Shown here one piece after another: positions 22,542 through 33,814 of a stretch of DNA of 38,104 nt. This DNA is from Phoronis australis (lineage: Eukaryota; Phoronida; Phoronidae). The translations under genes were made by a program, and so were the position numbers. The stretch lies in NCBI GenBank assembly GCA_002633005.1, contig NMRA01000173.1, positions 455,561 through 493,664 on the forward strand, given 5' to 3'. How positions within the stretch are numbered: the first letter of the stretch is position 1; each line of letters starts with the position of its first letter. The notes beneath the pieces are model-generated. The model saw only the letters and a program-made list of their open reading frames with translations. It did no database searches and was not told where the DNA came from.

Positions 22542-23853
22542 AGATCAATTAGTTGCTCTTGGGACTTTCTGTAATCCAAACAGATGCTGAATTAGACTTG
22601 TGTTTTGGTAGGTCGTCATGTCTGTACTGCTGGGCCAAAAACTATTACCTGAAGTGCTTTTAAAGCGCTGATCAGGTTGGTTTTCTGTGTTCACCTGTGG
22701 TTCCCAGTACCAGGTGATAATCATTCAATGTACATCTAAAACTTTTATAATCCATTGTAGTAGCCCAACTGTTTATAATTCAAATGTGTTGCTCTGTTGG
22801 CGTATCTGCATGTATCTGAGTTTAGAATTAGAGTAGGCCTAAGGTGCATTGACCACTGTCCACCTTTAGTGTGTGGTCTATGTGCTGCTGGATAGAGCTG
22901 GTTGGGTCAAGTCTTGTATTTTGTTGTAAAATTACAAAAAGCCATAGGAGAAAGCTGTTCATCACATAATTCTATTGATTTCTTAGACTGGAATTTAACT
23001 TTGTCTCTTATTTTATTCATCTCTTTGTTTTTAAATTCACTCATTCAATTAATTAATAATCTCCGCACACAGCACTTCAACATGGCTGCATTAGTATCCT
23101 GTCGGTTTCTTTGTTCTTGTTGCAATCCAACACTCTGAATGGTGTTTATTGTTCAGATCTGGAATAATCATGCTAATCTCACTGAAGGCAATTTTCCCAA
23201 GTGTAGTTGTATAATTGATGATGGTTTTCCAGTGATGTCTAGAAGTGTCAGACATCATTCTAGGCTGAGATTTTGTTGTTGGCTGTTTATTTCAAGTTAA
23301 TAGTATTGATTATTTTGTCTTGTAACTGCAACTGACACATTTCTCTCAAGTCTAGAGGTCTTTTGGCCACACTTAATACATGCTATAGCTAAATGTCAAT
23401 TTACTTTCTTGCATGGTTCAGGGCAGCTGTTATGACATAACATCAGAGAAGGCCACTGTCATTGGCTAATTGATTTTAAACTTCATTAGTCACACCAGCT
23501 TTTCTAAATAGAAACATTTGCCTTAGTAGCATGAAGTATCATGGCCAGATACATCACTGTTTGAACTGTTATATCATTGGAAACTACAATCAGGATGAAC
23601 TTTGCATGGCTGTGGATACACAGGGTTGTGAAACAGCAGTAGTAGGTCCTGATGAGGTTCAAGTAGTGTTTATAAATTCATATCATAGTGAACTTAAGGT
23701 TTCTAAGTGTCCTCAAGGCAAAATTCAGAAAAACCGTCTCAAATATGATAAACTGGCCTTGGCCACTAACTTACAACACCTCTGTTGTTAAATTATCCCA
23801 GACAACATCCATTTTCTTACAACAACCTTTGTTGTTAAATTATCCCAGATAAC
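22542..23853. repeat. direct duplication, copy 1 (ends at an N)
   Basis: About 1.3 kb that recurs from 23855 with roughly ten substitutions and two tandem-repeat length differences. It begins AGATCAATTAGTTGCTCTTG and runs exactly up to the undetermined base 23854. The most likely cause is two overlapping contigs, or two haplotypes, placed end to end. Confidence 0.9.
23531..23791 (+). other. 86-codon intronic ORF, present again at 24984-25244
   Basis: ATG-initiated ORF starting MKYHGQIHHCLNCYIIGNYN and including QDELCMAVDTQGCETAVVGP. The two copies differ at three residues (I/R, E/V, L/L context). No family recognised, and the stop falls inside the 47-bp tandem repeat. Probably a chance ORF in intron sequence; its duplication follows from the assembly artefact rather than selection. 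Confidence 0.15.
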
Positions 23854-24058
23854 NAGATCAATTAGTTGCTCTTGGGACTTTCTGTAATCCAAACAGATGC
23901 TCAATTAGACTTGTGTTTTGGTAGGTCGTCATGTCTGTACTGCTGGGCCAAAAACTATTACCTGAAGTGCTTTTAAAGCGCTGATCAGGTTGGTTTTCTG
24001 TGTTCACCCGTGGTTCCCAGTACCAGGTGATAATCATTCAATGTACATCTAAAACTTT

Positions 24059-24226
24059 TATAATCCATTGTAGTAGCATAACTGTTTATAATCCATTGTA
24101 GTAGCATAACTGTTTGTAATCCATTGTAGTAGCATAACTGTTTATAATCCATTGTAGTAGCATAACTGTTTATAATCCATTGTAGTAGCATAACTGTTTA
24201 TAATCCATTGTAGTAGCATAACTGTT
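24059..24226. repeat. 28-bp VNTR, 6 copies (1 copy in the other duplicate)
   Basis: The unit is TATAATCCATTGTAGTAGCA followed by TAACTGTT, at exact 28-bp steps from 24059. The equivalent site in copy 1 (about 22747) has a single unit, giving the 140-bp length difference. Confidence 0.92.
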
Positions 24227-25225
24227 TATAATTCAAATGTGTTGCTCTGTTGGCGTATCTGCATGTATCTGAGTTTAGAATTAGAGTAGGCCTAAGGTGC
24301 ATTGACCACTGTCCACCTTTAGTGTGTGGTCTATGTGCTGCTGGATAGAGCTGGTTGGGTCAACTCTTGTATTTTGTTGTAAAATTACAAAAAGCCATAG
24401 GAGAAAGCTGTTCATCACATAATTCTATTGATTTCTTAGACTGGAATTTAACTTTGTCTCTTATTTTATTCATCTCTTTGTTTTTAAATTCACTCATTCA
24501 ATTAATTAATAATCTCCGCACACAGCACTTCAACATGGCTGCATTAGTATCCTGTCGGTTTCTTTGTTCTTGTTGCAATCCAACACTCTGAATGGTGTTT
24601 ATTGTTCAGATCTGGAATAATCATGCTAATCTCACTGAAGGCAATTTTCCCAAGTGTAGTTGTATAATTGATGATGGTTTTCCAGTGATGTCTAGAAGTG
24701 TCAGACATCATTCTAGGCTGAGATTTTGTTGTTGGCTGTTTATTTCAAGTTAATAGTATTGATTATTTTGTCTTGTAACTGCAACTGACACATTTCTCTC
24801 AAGTCTAGAGGTCTTTTGGCCACACTTAATACATGCTATAGCTAAATGTCAATTTACTTTCTTGCATGGTTCAGGGCAGCTGTTATGACATAACATGAGA
24901 GAAGGCCACTGTCATTGGCTAATTGATTTTAAACTTCATTAGTCACACCAGCTTTTCTAAATAGAAACATTTGCCTTGGTAGCATGAAGTATCATGGCCA
25001 GATACATCACTGTTTGAACTGTTATATCATTGGAAACTACAATCAGGATGAACTTTGCATGGCTGTGGATACACAGGGTTGTGAAACAGCAGTAGTAGGT
25101 CCTGATGAGGTTCAAGTAGTGTTTAGAAATTCATATCATAGTGTTCTTAAGGTCTCTAAGTGTCCTCAAGGCAAAATTCAGAAAAACCGTCTCAAATATG
25201 ATAAACTGGCCTTGGCCACTAACTT

Positions 25226-25354
25226 ACAACACCTCTGTTGTTAAATTATCCCAGACAACATCCATTTTCTTATAACAACCTCTGTTGTTAAATTATCCCA
25301 GACAACATCCATTTTCTTATAACAACCTTTGTTGTTAAATTGTCCCAGATAACA
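25226..25354. repeat. 47-bp tandem repeat, 3 copies (2 in the other duplicate)
   Basis: The unit is CTCTGTTGTTAAATTATCCC followed by AGACAACATCCATTTTCTTA; TGTTGTTAAAT starts at 25236, 25283 and 25330. In copy 1 only two units occur (23783 and 23830). Confidence 0.85.
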
Positions 25355-25839
25355 TTGATTTTCTTGTCAAAAGTAGGTATGTGCTAACAAAAAACTTCTG
25401 GCTTTAAAATGCCACAACAGTTGGTGTGTCAAGTCATTACACATGGAGTGTGTGTATTACTTGAACAGATGGGCCTACTTCTGTTGTACTATTTTCAATC
25501 TTTGACATGTGTATTGTAAACCTCGCTGAACTATGACTCACTGGTCCTTGTCTGGCTATATTAGTGACACCTATTGTCTGTGCATCACACCAGGCATGTT
25601 TCTAGCAAAATTCTGTTAGTTTGGTGTACTGCTTGAAAACTTGCTGTGAACTGGGTGGAGGCTTGTAGACACAAGGCACTTAATAGTAAAGCTAGTTTGA
25701 TCTCCTGTATGCTTTGTTTGTTTACTAATATATTGTGAAGGATACCACCTCTATCACCATATCTCAAATAGCTCAAGTGGTCATCATTATTTATCAACCC
25801 CTGATGCAGATTGGTCCCATAAGTTCAATTTAGTTTAAG

Positions 25840-26220
25840 TTTTTATGCACCGGTTAAGAGTTGGTTGTTTTCAAAGGGCCTTGCCAACTTTTGATGGAAC
25901 TTGACATCTTGACCCAAAGATACGTGGTGGGTGTGTATGGATACCACTACTGTAGCTACCCCTGTTGGCCATTTGATTTTCAACGAGATAGTGCTTGTCA
26001 GTTGATTATTGTCAAAACTCCTTAAAAAACTCTTTAAACAGATTTTCATGAAACTAGACACAAGGGTTTTATAGCTGGGTACTGTTAACCAGTTTTATTA
26101 TTGCACAGCTTAGACTACCATAGTACCTCTTGTCGGCCATTTTTGATAGAATATTGCTGTTCATCGATTATTGTCAAAATGACATTGTTGATGAATCTTG
26201 ACAGAGATCTGTACAGCTGG
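25840..26220. repeat. diverged dispersed repeat with internal duplication
   Basis: Two related segments follow each other: GGCCATTTGATTTTCAACGA ... GATTATTGTCAAAACTCC (about 25969-26020) and GGCCATTTTTGATAGAATAT ... GATTATTGTCAAAATGAC (about 26135-26180). The phrase TTTTCATGAAACT and this arrangement resemble a common class of non-coding invertebrate repeats. Element type unknown. Confidence 0.35.
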
Positions 26221-26365
26221 GATTCCCCATCACATTCAGCCTTCATAGTGGCTAAAATAGCCTAATTATGTTACATAATGCTGATAAGCATGCCTGGAAG
26301 CATATCATTTGCTGTGTAGGTGTGAGCACTTATCACCACTTCATACTGTTATTGTTCCTTCACAG

Positions 26366-26472
26366 GTGAATCTGGCCTTGGAAAGTCAACACTAATCAAC
26401 TCATTATTTCTGAGTGACCTTTACAGTCCTGACTACCCTGGTCCTTCACACAGGATAAAGAAAACAGTTCAG
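26366..26472 (+). CDS. SEPTIN7: septin-7 exon: P-loop and switch I
   Basis: Acceptor CTTCACAG ends at 26365 and donor CAG|GTAGGC follows 26472. The exon completes the glycine codon and encodes [20 protein letters not shown], then [15 protein letters not shown] (residues 202-236). GESGLGKST is the G1 Walker A motif. The Thr in KKTVQ (residue 234) matches the switch I threonine needed for GTP hydrolysis in catalytically active septins and absent from the septin-6 group, so this subunit should be able to hydrolyse GTP (inference from family). The exon ends in phase 0. Confidence 0.95.
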
Positions 26473-27886
26473 GTAGGCTGCTATGTAACAAACTATGTCA
26501 TGTTTCTGCCAACTGTTTTAGGACTTTTAACTCTTGATTGGTTAACACTTCTGCTGATTTTCTTGTTTAGAGCCTCATGTAATGTTCAGTGCTCAATAAG
26601 GTTTGAGGATACATACAACAAAGGGTGCAATCACTTTACACGCTCTAAAACTATTTGATGGTGGATTGTTATGGAACATTTTAGGTAAGGTGCACACGAT
26701 GTCGTATACTGTGACAGGTATTTGCAAGGTAGAATATTCAAGATCTCAGGTGAAAAAAGAATTGGCAACATTAGCAATTGGTGCTATTTAGAGCGACAAA
26801 TTACGAATTAAAGATTTAAGACTATAAAATAAACAACTAAAAACCTAAGGCAGTAGCAGTGCTATGAAAAGTCAAAACAGTCCTACAATCTACATGCAGT
26901 ACATATACAAGTGAGACTGTCCCATGTTGAGAGGAGATGTACAAAACTGTATTTACTCGCTAAAACTATTCTTATGACAGCAGCGTGGTATTTAAAAGAC
27001 CTATTAACAAAATGTATGGTATTATGTCGAGCTATGACAGCCTTATTTGTACCATTCAAGTTCCGAGTGTTATCTGTGACTGCGATAAGATCATGAAGTC
27101 ATCAAGGCGACCTCTAGCGTACTATGTTGATAGTCTCAAGTGCTATTCTCCTTAATCTATGTAAGACAAGTAATTTCAGATCTGCTCTATGCAATATGTA
27201 GTTCCTCGTCAGTAGCAGCTACACTGAATACGTTCGTTAATTGCATAATACAATAAAAATTCTTCAGTGTGTGACACGTTACGGGGGACAGGTGAAATTT
27301 CATTTTGCTAAATTTCTCAGCAAAAATAACTTTTTAAGAAAATTTACTTTGCTCTTAGCCAATGTTCATTCAACATGCATACGCTGCCAAACTATCAACT
27401 TAAAATGTGAAATGTAGACTAAACTCACTCATCATTTACAACTTTTAGTCAACAATGAAGACATTTGGCACTTTTTCTACTGGGTATCAGCGAACCTTAA
27501 CTTTGTCGGGTGAAAAGTGACTTCAGACCTTAGAAACTTGATGTTGTGCTTCTGAAAAATAATTTCATTTCACTTGAGCAGAAATGCGAAGTTTCTGAGA
27601 GTTACCACATAAGTTCTAGTTACTACTATAATTCCTGTTTTAATAATTGAAATTATTTCTAGACTATGATGTGTCATAATTACTTGCCTAAACCTTGGTT
27701 CAACAATTGTCAAGTGGAAGCAGAACACCAGTTTTCTGTCTGAAGTTGTTTTTCATGTAATGGAGACAAGGACTGCAAATTGGAATAAGCTGTGATGAAG
27801 ATAAAATAATGGAGTGTTGCCGTATGTACATAGAATGCATTGCAGACTCACTGTCCATATTGACTTTTAGTACTGTGTGTTGGCAG
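26473..27886. other. intron sequence, no gene seen
   Basis: AT-rich. Small ORFs near 26603 and 26911 lack coding character. No tandem repeat found. Confidence 0.5.
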
Positions 27887-27987
27887 GTTGAGACTACCCA
27901 GGTGTTACTGAAAGAGGGCGGAGTGCAGCTCAGGTTAACTATTGTGGACACCCCAGGATTTGGTGATGCAGTGGATAACAGTAACTG
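27887..27987 (+). CDS. SEPTIN7: septin-7 exon: G3 DTPG motif
   Basis: Acceptor TTGGCAG ends at 27886 and donor CTG|GTAAGT follows 27987. It encodes [20 protein letters not shown] followed by [13 protein letters not shown] (residues 237-269), with two bases of a split Cys codon. DTPG is the switch II G3 motif. The DAVDNSNCW stretch is a septin hallmark immediately after it. Frame is preserved with both neighbouring exons. Confidence 0.95.
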
Positions 27988-28317
27988 GTAAGTCTAACAG
28001 TTTAATGAGCCAGGCACACTGCAGCATTTGGTGATGATAATGGGCAGGCTAAGGTTTAGTAAAGCTCTAAGAAAAATGTCCAATTTGGCTAGTTTCGGAA
28101 TATCATATCTCAGAGATGGACAATGGGATTCTTATCAAACTTTTATGGTACTGGGCTTAATGTACTGTTTACTAAAGCACTTTTAGGAATTGTTTTTAAA
28201 GTGTTCCTCTTTTGTATGAGGGTTATGAAATATCAAATTTTCACAAAAAACAAAGAAAATGCACAAAAGAACAACAAACCACAATTTTGAAAACTGTAAC
28301 GGCATTTTTGAGATTTC

Positions 28318-28590
28318 ATGGTCACGTGGCCAACACAACGGCATATTGAGTGACAAACGGATTTCAGCTGGCTTTCTACTTTCAGAAATTTTACGCTTTT
28401 ATGCAGAGTTAAAATATCTATAGTAGATATCTGTCTAAATATATAGACTTGTCGATGAGGTCTTGCAAAACCTTAAGTAACCAGAGACTTTCTCGTTTTG
28501 GTGCTGATAACTGGTAGGTTTCAGTCCATGTGTCACGTGGTGAATATCTTGCCGGTATGCGGTTGAAACAACACAATTTGATTTGGATGT
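28318..28590. repeat. dispersed repeat relic, copy 2
   Basis: Collinear blocks shared with about 1780-2130: TCATGGTCACGTGGCC, TGAGTGACAAACGG, GCTGGCTTTCTACTTTCAGA and GATTTGGATGTAA. Old and diverged, so the edges are uncertain. Confidence 0.35.
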
Positions 28591-28813
28591 AATAATGAGT
28601 ATATTGACTAAATGTTTGAATTTCCCTAAATGAATAATCATAAAGATTAACAAAGAAGGCTAATTTAATCAGTCTGTGATCACGTTTTCCCATTCCTGGC
28701 GTCGGCCTTGGATCCAGTGTTACACTTGTGAGGATTTTCCTCTTCTCTTGATCATTTGATCCAGTCATCCAAGCAGTCTTCACGTGATGAAATGCTTTGG
28801 AATAACCATGACG

Positions 28814-28945
28814 TTCAGTCCATCGAACAACATATATGTTAGCATTGAATTCAGTGCATCGAATTCTAGATACATTGTATCCCTTTGAAATTCAGTCCCT
28901 CGAATTTCTGCTACATGTATCGGATTGAACTTCAGTCCATCGAAT
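28814..28945. repeat. imperfect ~40-bp repeat, 4 degenerate copies
   Basis: TTCAGTCCATCGAA or close variants occur four times at steps of roughly 36-42 bp, separated by ACATNTAT-like spacers. Degenerate, so copy limits are approximate. Confidence 0.5.
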
Positions 28946-30085
28946 TTCTATAACTTGTGATATTTCTCAGCAAACCAGTAGCATCTCTTCAGGAATATCT
29001 GCGATATCTCTCTAGCAAGCTGGTTGCCTCTCTCCAAGAAATATCTAATACCTCTATACCAATCTGGTTGCCTCTCGTTGGAAATATGCCTTCTTGAGGA
29101 GCTAACGGTATACTTATACTCGAACAGAATAAAGGTGGGCGAGTTAGATCAAAACATAAAACCCACAAACTTCCTCCAAATGTACTCATAGTTCCAAAAC
29201 AACTCCCGGAACAACATCATAAGATTCCACTTATGAACCTAGTAAGCTTTCGCCAAATATGGTCACGGACAGACAAACCTTTAAGTAATTTCTGCTCAAT
29301 AATAACAAGACTATTGTTGTCACAACTGGCTAACCCCAAAGTTGACCAATTCTGGTGAATTTAAAGTTACATATCTCTGCTAGCATAGCATAAACACATG
29401 GTTAGAGACAAACATGTTGATTCATTTCCTATGCACTCATAGGAGGCAATAAATTTCAGTAAACAACTAATACCTTTAATTAATTACGCAACAACCACTA
29501 TATACTTAATTAATACTAATACTTCTCATGTAATATTATTCTCATGTACATAGTTAATCCAAGTTGTAATGTGTTTGTATCATACTTAAATGATAAATAA
29601 ATGACATATTCATCCTACATAAAATCTCCCTGTAACACCATGAAATAAAGACCTGTGAATTTCAACAGATTTTGTTGCGTCTTTGAACAGCAACGATTTC
29701 ATAGTTCTTCTCATGTCTGGAAATCACTTTTAACCTGAGTAAGGATTGCAACTAGTGGATTCCAGTTTTATAACAATTAATTTTTAATTCATGAGTTGGA
29801 TGTTGTTTTGACATGGAAAGCCCAGTAGTTGGGTGACTTGGTGCATATTGTGGAGAAAGACAACACTGACATATTTTAATGTTGGCAAGTAATATTCAAA
29901 GCTTGGTTAATATTACTCAAATTATCTATCACTTTTGTACACAATTAACTCTCAGGTGATGGTTAGATGTAAGAAAAGTAACATTCCTTAGTGTAATCAT
30001 GCATGAGGTGTGGGTCATTCATTAGAATGCTGGTAACACTATGATATGAACATGTAATTTGAAAACTCTAAATTGTTTTCAACAG

Positions 30086-30220
30086 TTGGCAACCTGTAAT
30101 AGACTACATTGAGAACAAGTGTGAGGAGTACTTGAATGGAGAGTCCCGTGTTAACAGACGGGCCATGCCTGACAACAGGGTGCACTGTTGTCTCTATTTC
30201 ATTGCACCCTCCGGACATGG
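30086..30220 (+). CDS. SEPTIN7: septin-7 exon: WQPVIDYIE helix to GHG
   Basis: Acceptor TTTTCAACAG ends at 30085 and donor ATGG|GTAAGT follows 30220. It encodes [20 protein letters not shown], then [24 protein letters not shown] (residues 271-314), with the last Gly codon split. The helix, the RVNRR loop and the strand [12 protein letters not shown] are highly conserved in septin-7 orthologues and contribute to the NC and G interfaces of the filament. Confidence 0.95.
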
Positions 30221-30776
30221 GTAAGTATGCCAGCTTGTTGATCATGTATACTATGAGAGACTACCGGCAAGCTAACATGTGATGCAGCATAATTGGGTTG
30301 AACTTGAAATGCGGTTTTGGCTGCCCAGTTATACTACCTATGAATTAAAACAGACACTGAGTAAGATGTCATATGCATATATGAACATGTGATAACTAAA
30401 CTTTCCTATTGGAAGCTTTAGAGCAGTAGATCCCTGAGTGAGCCAAAACCACATATCACTCACTACTTAACTGTTTGTGCAGATTACTCGTGCCAGTTGG
30501 ATGTATTTTATTCTTGAGTTAAATAAGCATTGGCATTTGAAGACGAGCATTTGAGCTTTTATGTTCAATAATGATCATAAAACAATGAAAGATTAAGTGT
30601 TGCCATGACTACAGAACTTATCTAGGAAGCACCAGCCTGGTGTATCTCTTAATAACTAAATACAAATTGTTTTCTATTTACTCTTCAAAATGTTGTCCTC
30701 GTTGTTGGAAGTTGCAAGTTATGTAAAGTGACTACATGTATTCAAATAGCAAGAGCCTAGGTTTTATGTTTTTCAG

Positions 30777-30894
30777 ATTGAAGCCCCTCGATGTGGAATT
30801 CATGAAAAGGTTACATGATAAAGTGAACATAATTCCTTTGGTAGCCAAAGCAGACACTATGACGCCAGACGAGTGTAGAGAATTTAAGAAAACT
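30777..30894 (+). CDS. SEPTIN7: septin-7 exon: G4 AKAD motif
   Basis: Acceptor GTTTTTCAG ends at 30776 and donor ACT|GTAAGT follows 30894. It encodes [20 protein letters not shown], then [19 protein letters not shown] (residues 316-354). AKAD (338-341) is the G4 motif that gives guanine specificity. The exon ends in phase 0. The intron before it is short (556 bp) and the next is 405 bp, so this part of the gene is much more compact than the 5' half. Confidence 0.95.
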
Positions 30895-31299
30895 GTAAGT
30901 AGTGCTTGACTTTCTTTTTGAACACCCGGCCTGTTTATTTTGTTTTTCATTTCAGTTGTTCAATTTTGAAAGCCTTTGAAGAGTAGAAACGTCAATTTTT
31001 GTATCAATTATTTCTGCCCCAAATTGAAGGTTTTTTACCATGATAGAACGCTAAGTCATAAACTCCCTTTTGCAGTTTTGCTTGGTTTGCTAATGTTCCT
31101 ACCAGTTAGTGCTGCTTGTTCACTACTGAGATATTGTTACATGAGTGTGATGTGGGTAGATTTACATAACTTATATAGACTGTACTCTTGTGTTAACTGT
31201 TGTCATTTAGCACTGGAGTGTTCTCAAGCGTGGATGGGAGTGTTGTCATGCATGGATGGGAAGTGAAGTCATTTTTTGACTTATTTCTTTTTTTTGTAG

Positions 31300-31392
31300 A
31301 TTTTGAATGAAATAGCTCAACACAAAATCAGGATCTATGAATTCCCGGACATAGATGATGAGGAAGAAAACAAAGTATTAAAGAAACTAAAG
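31300..31392 (+). CDS. SEPTIN7: septin-7 exon: acidic helix (31 codons)
   Basis: Acceptor: a T-rich tract ending TTTTTTGTAG at 31299; donor AAG|GTATGT follows 31392. The exact 31 codons are phase 0 on both sides: [20 protein letters not shown] followed by [11 protein letters not shown] (residues 355-385). The IYEFP and DDEEEN segments match septin-7. Because it is symmetric in phase it could be skipped without a frameshift, but loss would remove part of the GTPase fold, so constitutive use is expected. Confidence 0.93.
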
Positions 31393-31761
31393 GTATGTCA
31401 AATTAATTAATATATTGATTATCAGGCAATCATAATAAGACTCCATTGGCTGCTTTTGATTCACTCTGTGTGTTCAGTCGGGTCAACAGATTAGACATCT
31501 GATTGGCATGAAAATTTGAAGTTGTCATCGAGAACCAGTCAGTATCGGTTAGCCAATTGACCCGGCACAGTGAATCTAATGCAGTCAATGTTTTTATGAC
31601 CAATAATGCCCACTGCATGGTAATGTCCTGTTTGTTATTATGGTAAACTTGATCTGTTGGGATGTGCATCAGATATTAGATTTATACAAGTTTCCTTTTT
31701 GTCACAATGTGAGAGAAAACGAGATGTGTTGTTGATTAAATTTCTGAAAACTTCATTTCAG

Positions 31762-31858
31762 GACAGAGTACCTTTCGCAGTTGTTGGTAGTAACGCTACA
31801 CTAAGTGTGGGGGGCAAACAAGTGCGCGGCCGACAGTACCCCTGGGGTGTTGTAGAAG
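31762..31858 (+). CDS. SEPTIN7: septin-7 exon: start of septin unique element
   Basis: Acceptor TTCATTTCAG ends at 31761 and donor GAAG|GTAGGG follows 31858. It encodes [20 protein letters not shown], then [12 protein letters not shown] (residues 386-417), plus one base. VGSN lies in the G5-like region, and GRQYPWG opens the septin unique element that separates septins from other P-loop GTPases and builds the oligomer interfaces. Confidence 0.95.
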
Positions 31859-31917
31859 GTAGGGTCATGGATGTTTTCATCCACAACTAGTTAACAAGCA
31901 ATCAATTTTTTTATTCA

Positions 31918-32260
31918 CAGACAAAAAATGTGTTTGTCTGTCCGTCTCAAAAACTGTGAAATGGACTATAATGAAACTTGGCATCTAGTTATATGGCCCA
32001 GATATGCCAGTACGGTTGATTAGATTTTTTGTTGTTGCTCACCAATTTTTGGTTTGTGGAATGACTTGATAGGAAATGTGCTGGCACCTGTCTATTTTTG
32101 GGTGGAATCAATTACTGTGCCCCCCCCGACTCCCCCTGGTGACCATTATAGGTTGCTGTTGTTAGGCCAGATACCATCCAAACTACTCCTAAGCCAGTCA
32201 TTGAACATAGGTTTATATCTGGAATTTTCCTAAAGCTACTACTCCATCAGTGTTTATCAC
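31918..32260. repeat. possible dispersed repeat relic in intron
   Basis: The sequence around TTTGTCTGTCCGTCTCAAAA and ATGAAACTTGGCATCTAG has the wording of widespread invertebrate interspersed repeats. A run of eight C lies near 32120. No ORF. Low confidence. Confidence 0.3.
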
Positions 32261-32558
32261 AGTGATGTCACCAACGGATTATGGTAACGCTTCCAAATTT
32301 GCACAAATCCTAGTATTACAATTACGAATGAATTTATGGACAATTTACCTTAATTCATAAAAGTACAAAACTGATAATACTTAGAAGTGCGTCATTATTA
32401 CCTGTTAGGATTGTGGAAGTCTGCTAGTCAAATCTACATTTTTAAACTATGCCTTTTGATATTGAAATGATAATAATTCTTAATATTAAGAATAGTGAGG
32501 ATTGAGGTGCATTGAAATTTCAGTTAGAAATTGAGTTTACTGTCTTTTGTTATTTCAG

Positions 32559-32727
32559 TGGAGAATCTAGAACACAACGATTTTATGGCGCTGAAAAAGA
32601 TGGTTGTCCGCACACATATGCAAGATCTGAAAGATGTGACGAACAATGTTCACTATGAGAACTATCGTTATAACAAACTGGCTTCTGTAGGGGGCGCTGA
32701 TACCAAATCAAAGAATTCCGGTTCAAA
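32559..32727 (+). CDS. SEPTIN7: septin-7 exon: septin unique element and linker
   Basis: Acceptor TTATTTCAG ends at 32558 and donor CAAA|GTAAGT follows 32727. Residues 418-473 include [20 protein letters not shown] and [17 protein letters not shown], the diagnostic end of the septin GTPase domain. A variable Gly/Ser/Lys linker ([16 protein letters not shown]) then leads to the coiled coil. Confidence 0.95.
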
Positions 32728-33311
32728 GTAAGTATGAGGGTTCATGATTAAATCTTGCTGGAATCTTGGTAAAACAAGAGTGTTCAAATGAAGTCTACGG
32801 ATAGTTAATCTCGTGATTTCTTCGTGTTAGGCATTTTTGACAAGATTGACATAAGCTTTTAATATAAATTAATTATCCAGATGGAAGTCATGTTTGTTTC
32901 ATGACTTTATCATCGATGTCAAACTGTCGGTGGAGTTCAATGATTAAAGCTTCAATTCATTCAAAGTCGACTTTCAGACATTTTATTGCTTCAAATGAAG
33001 CTGCGTCTATTCTGGAGCAATAGTTTTCAAAACCTAATGAAGAATCTTGTTGAGAGGCAACGGAAATTGAAAACATCAAATTTCTGGCAAGGCTTTCTTC
33101 TTTGCTCTTGATAATTGTTGGGTTTTCATTTTGCCATATGGAAACAGCAATTTTCTGTACTTTCTTTTTCAGGCTTTAGCAGGTTATTAACCTAAATTTT
33201 CATGAATAGAGGTGACAAATTTTCAGGTCAGTCAAAGCCTTTGTTTGTCCACTCAATATGTTGTTATCAAATCAGGTTTTATCTGACTTCTGACCATTCT
33301 ATATTTTGCAG

Positions 33312-33447
33312 AGATCCAATCACACAGATGGAAGAAGAGAAAAAAGAGCACGAGGCTAAAATGAAAAAGATGGAGGCTGAAATGGAGCAAGTGTTTGAGA
33401 TGAAGGTCAAGGAAAAGAAGCAGAAGTTGAAGGACTCAGAGGCAGAC
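33312..33447 (+). CDS. SEPTIN7: septin-7 exon: first part of coiled coil
   Basis: Acceptor ATTTTGCAG ends at 33311 and donor GAC|GTGAGT follows 33447. Encodes [20 protein letters not shown] and then [20 protein letters not shown] with DSEAD (residues 475-519). Heptad-like charged residues indicate the C-terminal coiled coil that pairs septins laterally. The segment [12 protein letters not shown] is nearly invariant in septin-7 orthologues. Confidence 0.95.
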
Positions 33448-33814
33448 GTGAGTATGGGAACCAGATGACATTCCAGTTTTGAGAGGATGATCATTGCATG
33501 AAATGTCTTCACTGTTTATGGAAATTAAGAAATAAGTTGAAGTAACTGGAAAGCATTTTTTTAGAAAAAATAGGTGGAAAAAGTTGCTTTTACTGTCATT
33601 CTGGAAATGTGGAAGCTCAATCTTTTTGTGTGAAGATCAATGAACTTGGGTCTGGGTAACTAAACATGTAATCAGTTAACGAAACTAAATTTTTGATTTT
33701 GACCTCACTGGCTACGACTGCTGTAAACCTGATCTCAGTTGATTCTATGTCTCTTTTAATAAACAGTGGTTTCTTGACTTGCCAAGAACTGACAGCTTGT
33801 TGTTGCTTGAAATG

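Larger units (their letters stand above)
23855..25354. repeat. direct duplication, copy 2 (starts at an N)
   Basis: Begins with the same AGATCAATTAGTTGCTCTTG immediately after the N. It differs from copy 1 by five extra 28-bp units (offset grows from 1313 to 1453), one extra 47-bp unit near its end and scattered substitutions. Unique intron sequence follows. Confidence 0.9.
27988..30085. other. intron sequence with repeat relics
   Basis: Contains the dispersed repeat at about 28318-28590, a loose series of TTCAGTCCATCGAA phrases between 28814 and 28945, and otherwise unremarkable AT-rich sequence. A 121-codon minus-strand ORF (28418-28783) overlaps the repeat and has no recognised motif. Confidence 0.45.

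Noticed and set aside
22902-24591. Pair of near-identical 78-codon ORFs (22902-23138 and 24355-24591) as a tandem gene duplication
   Set aside because: They lie inside the duplicated block around the N at 23854, start from a non-ATG codon and have no motif; the pairing reflects the assembly artefact.
28418-28783. 121-codon minus-strand ORF as a nested gene
   Set aside because: It overlaps a diverged dispersed repeat, shows no recognisable motif, and has no matching exons nearby.
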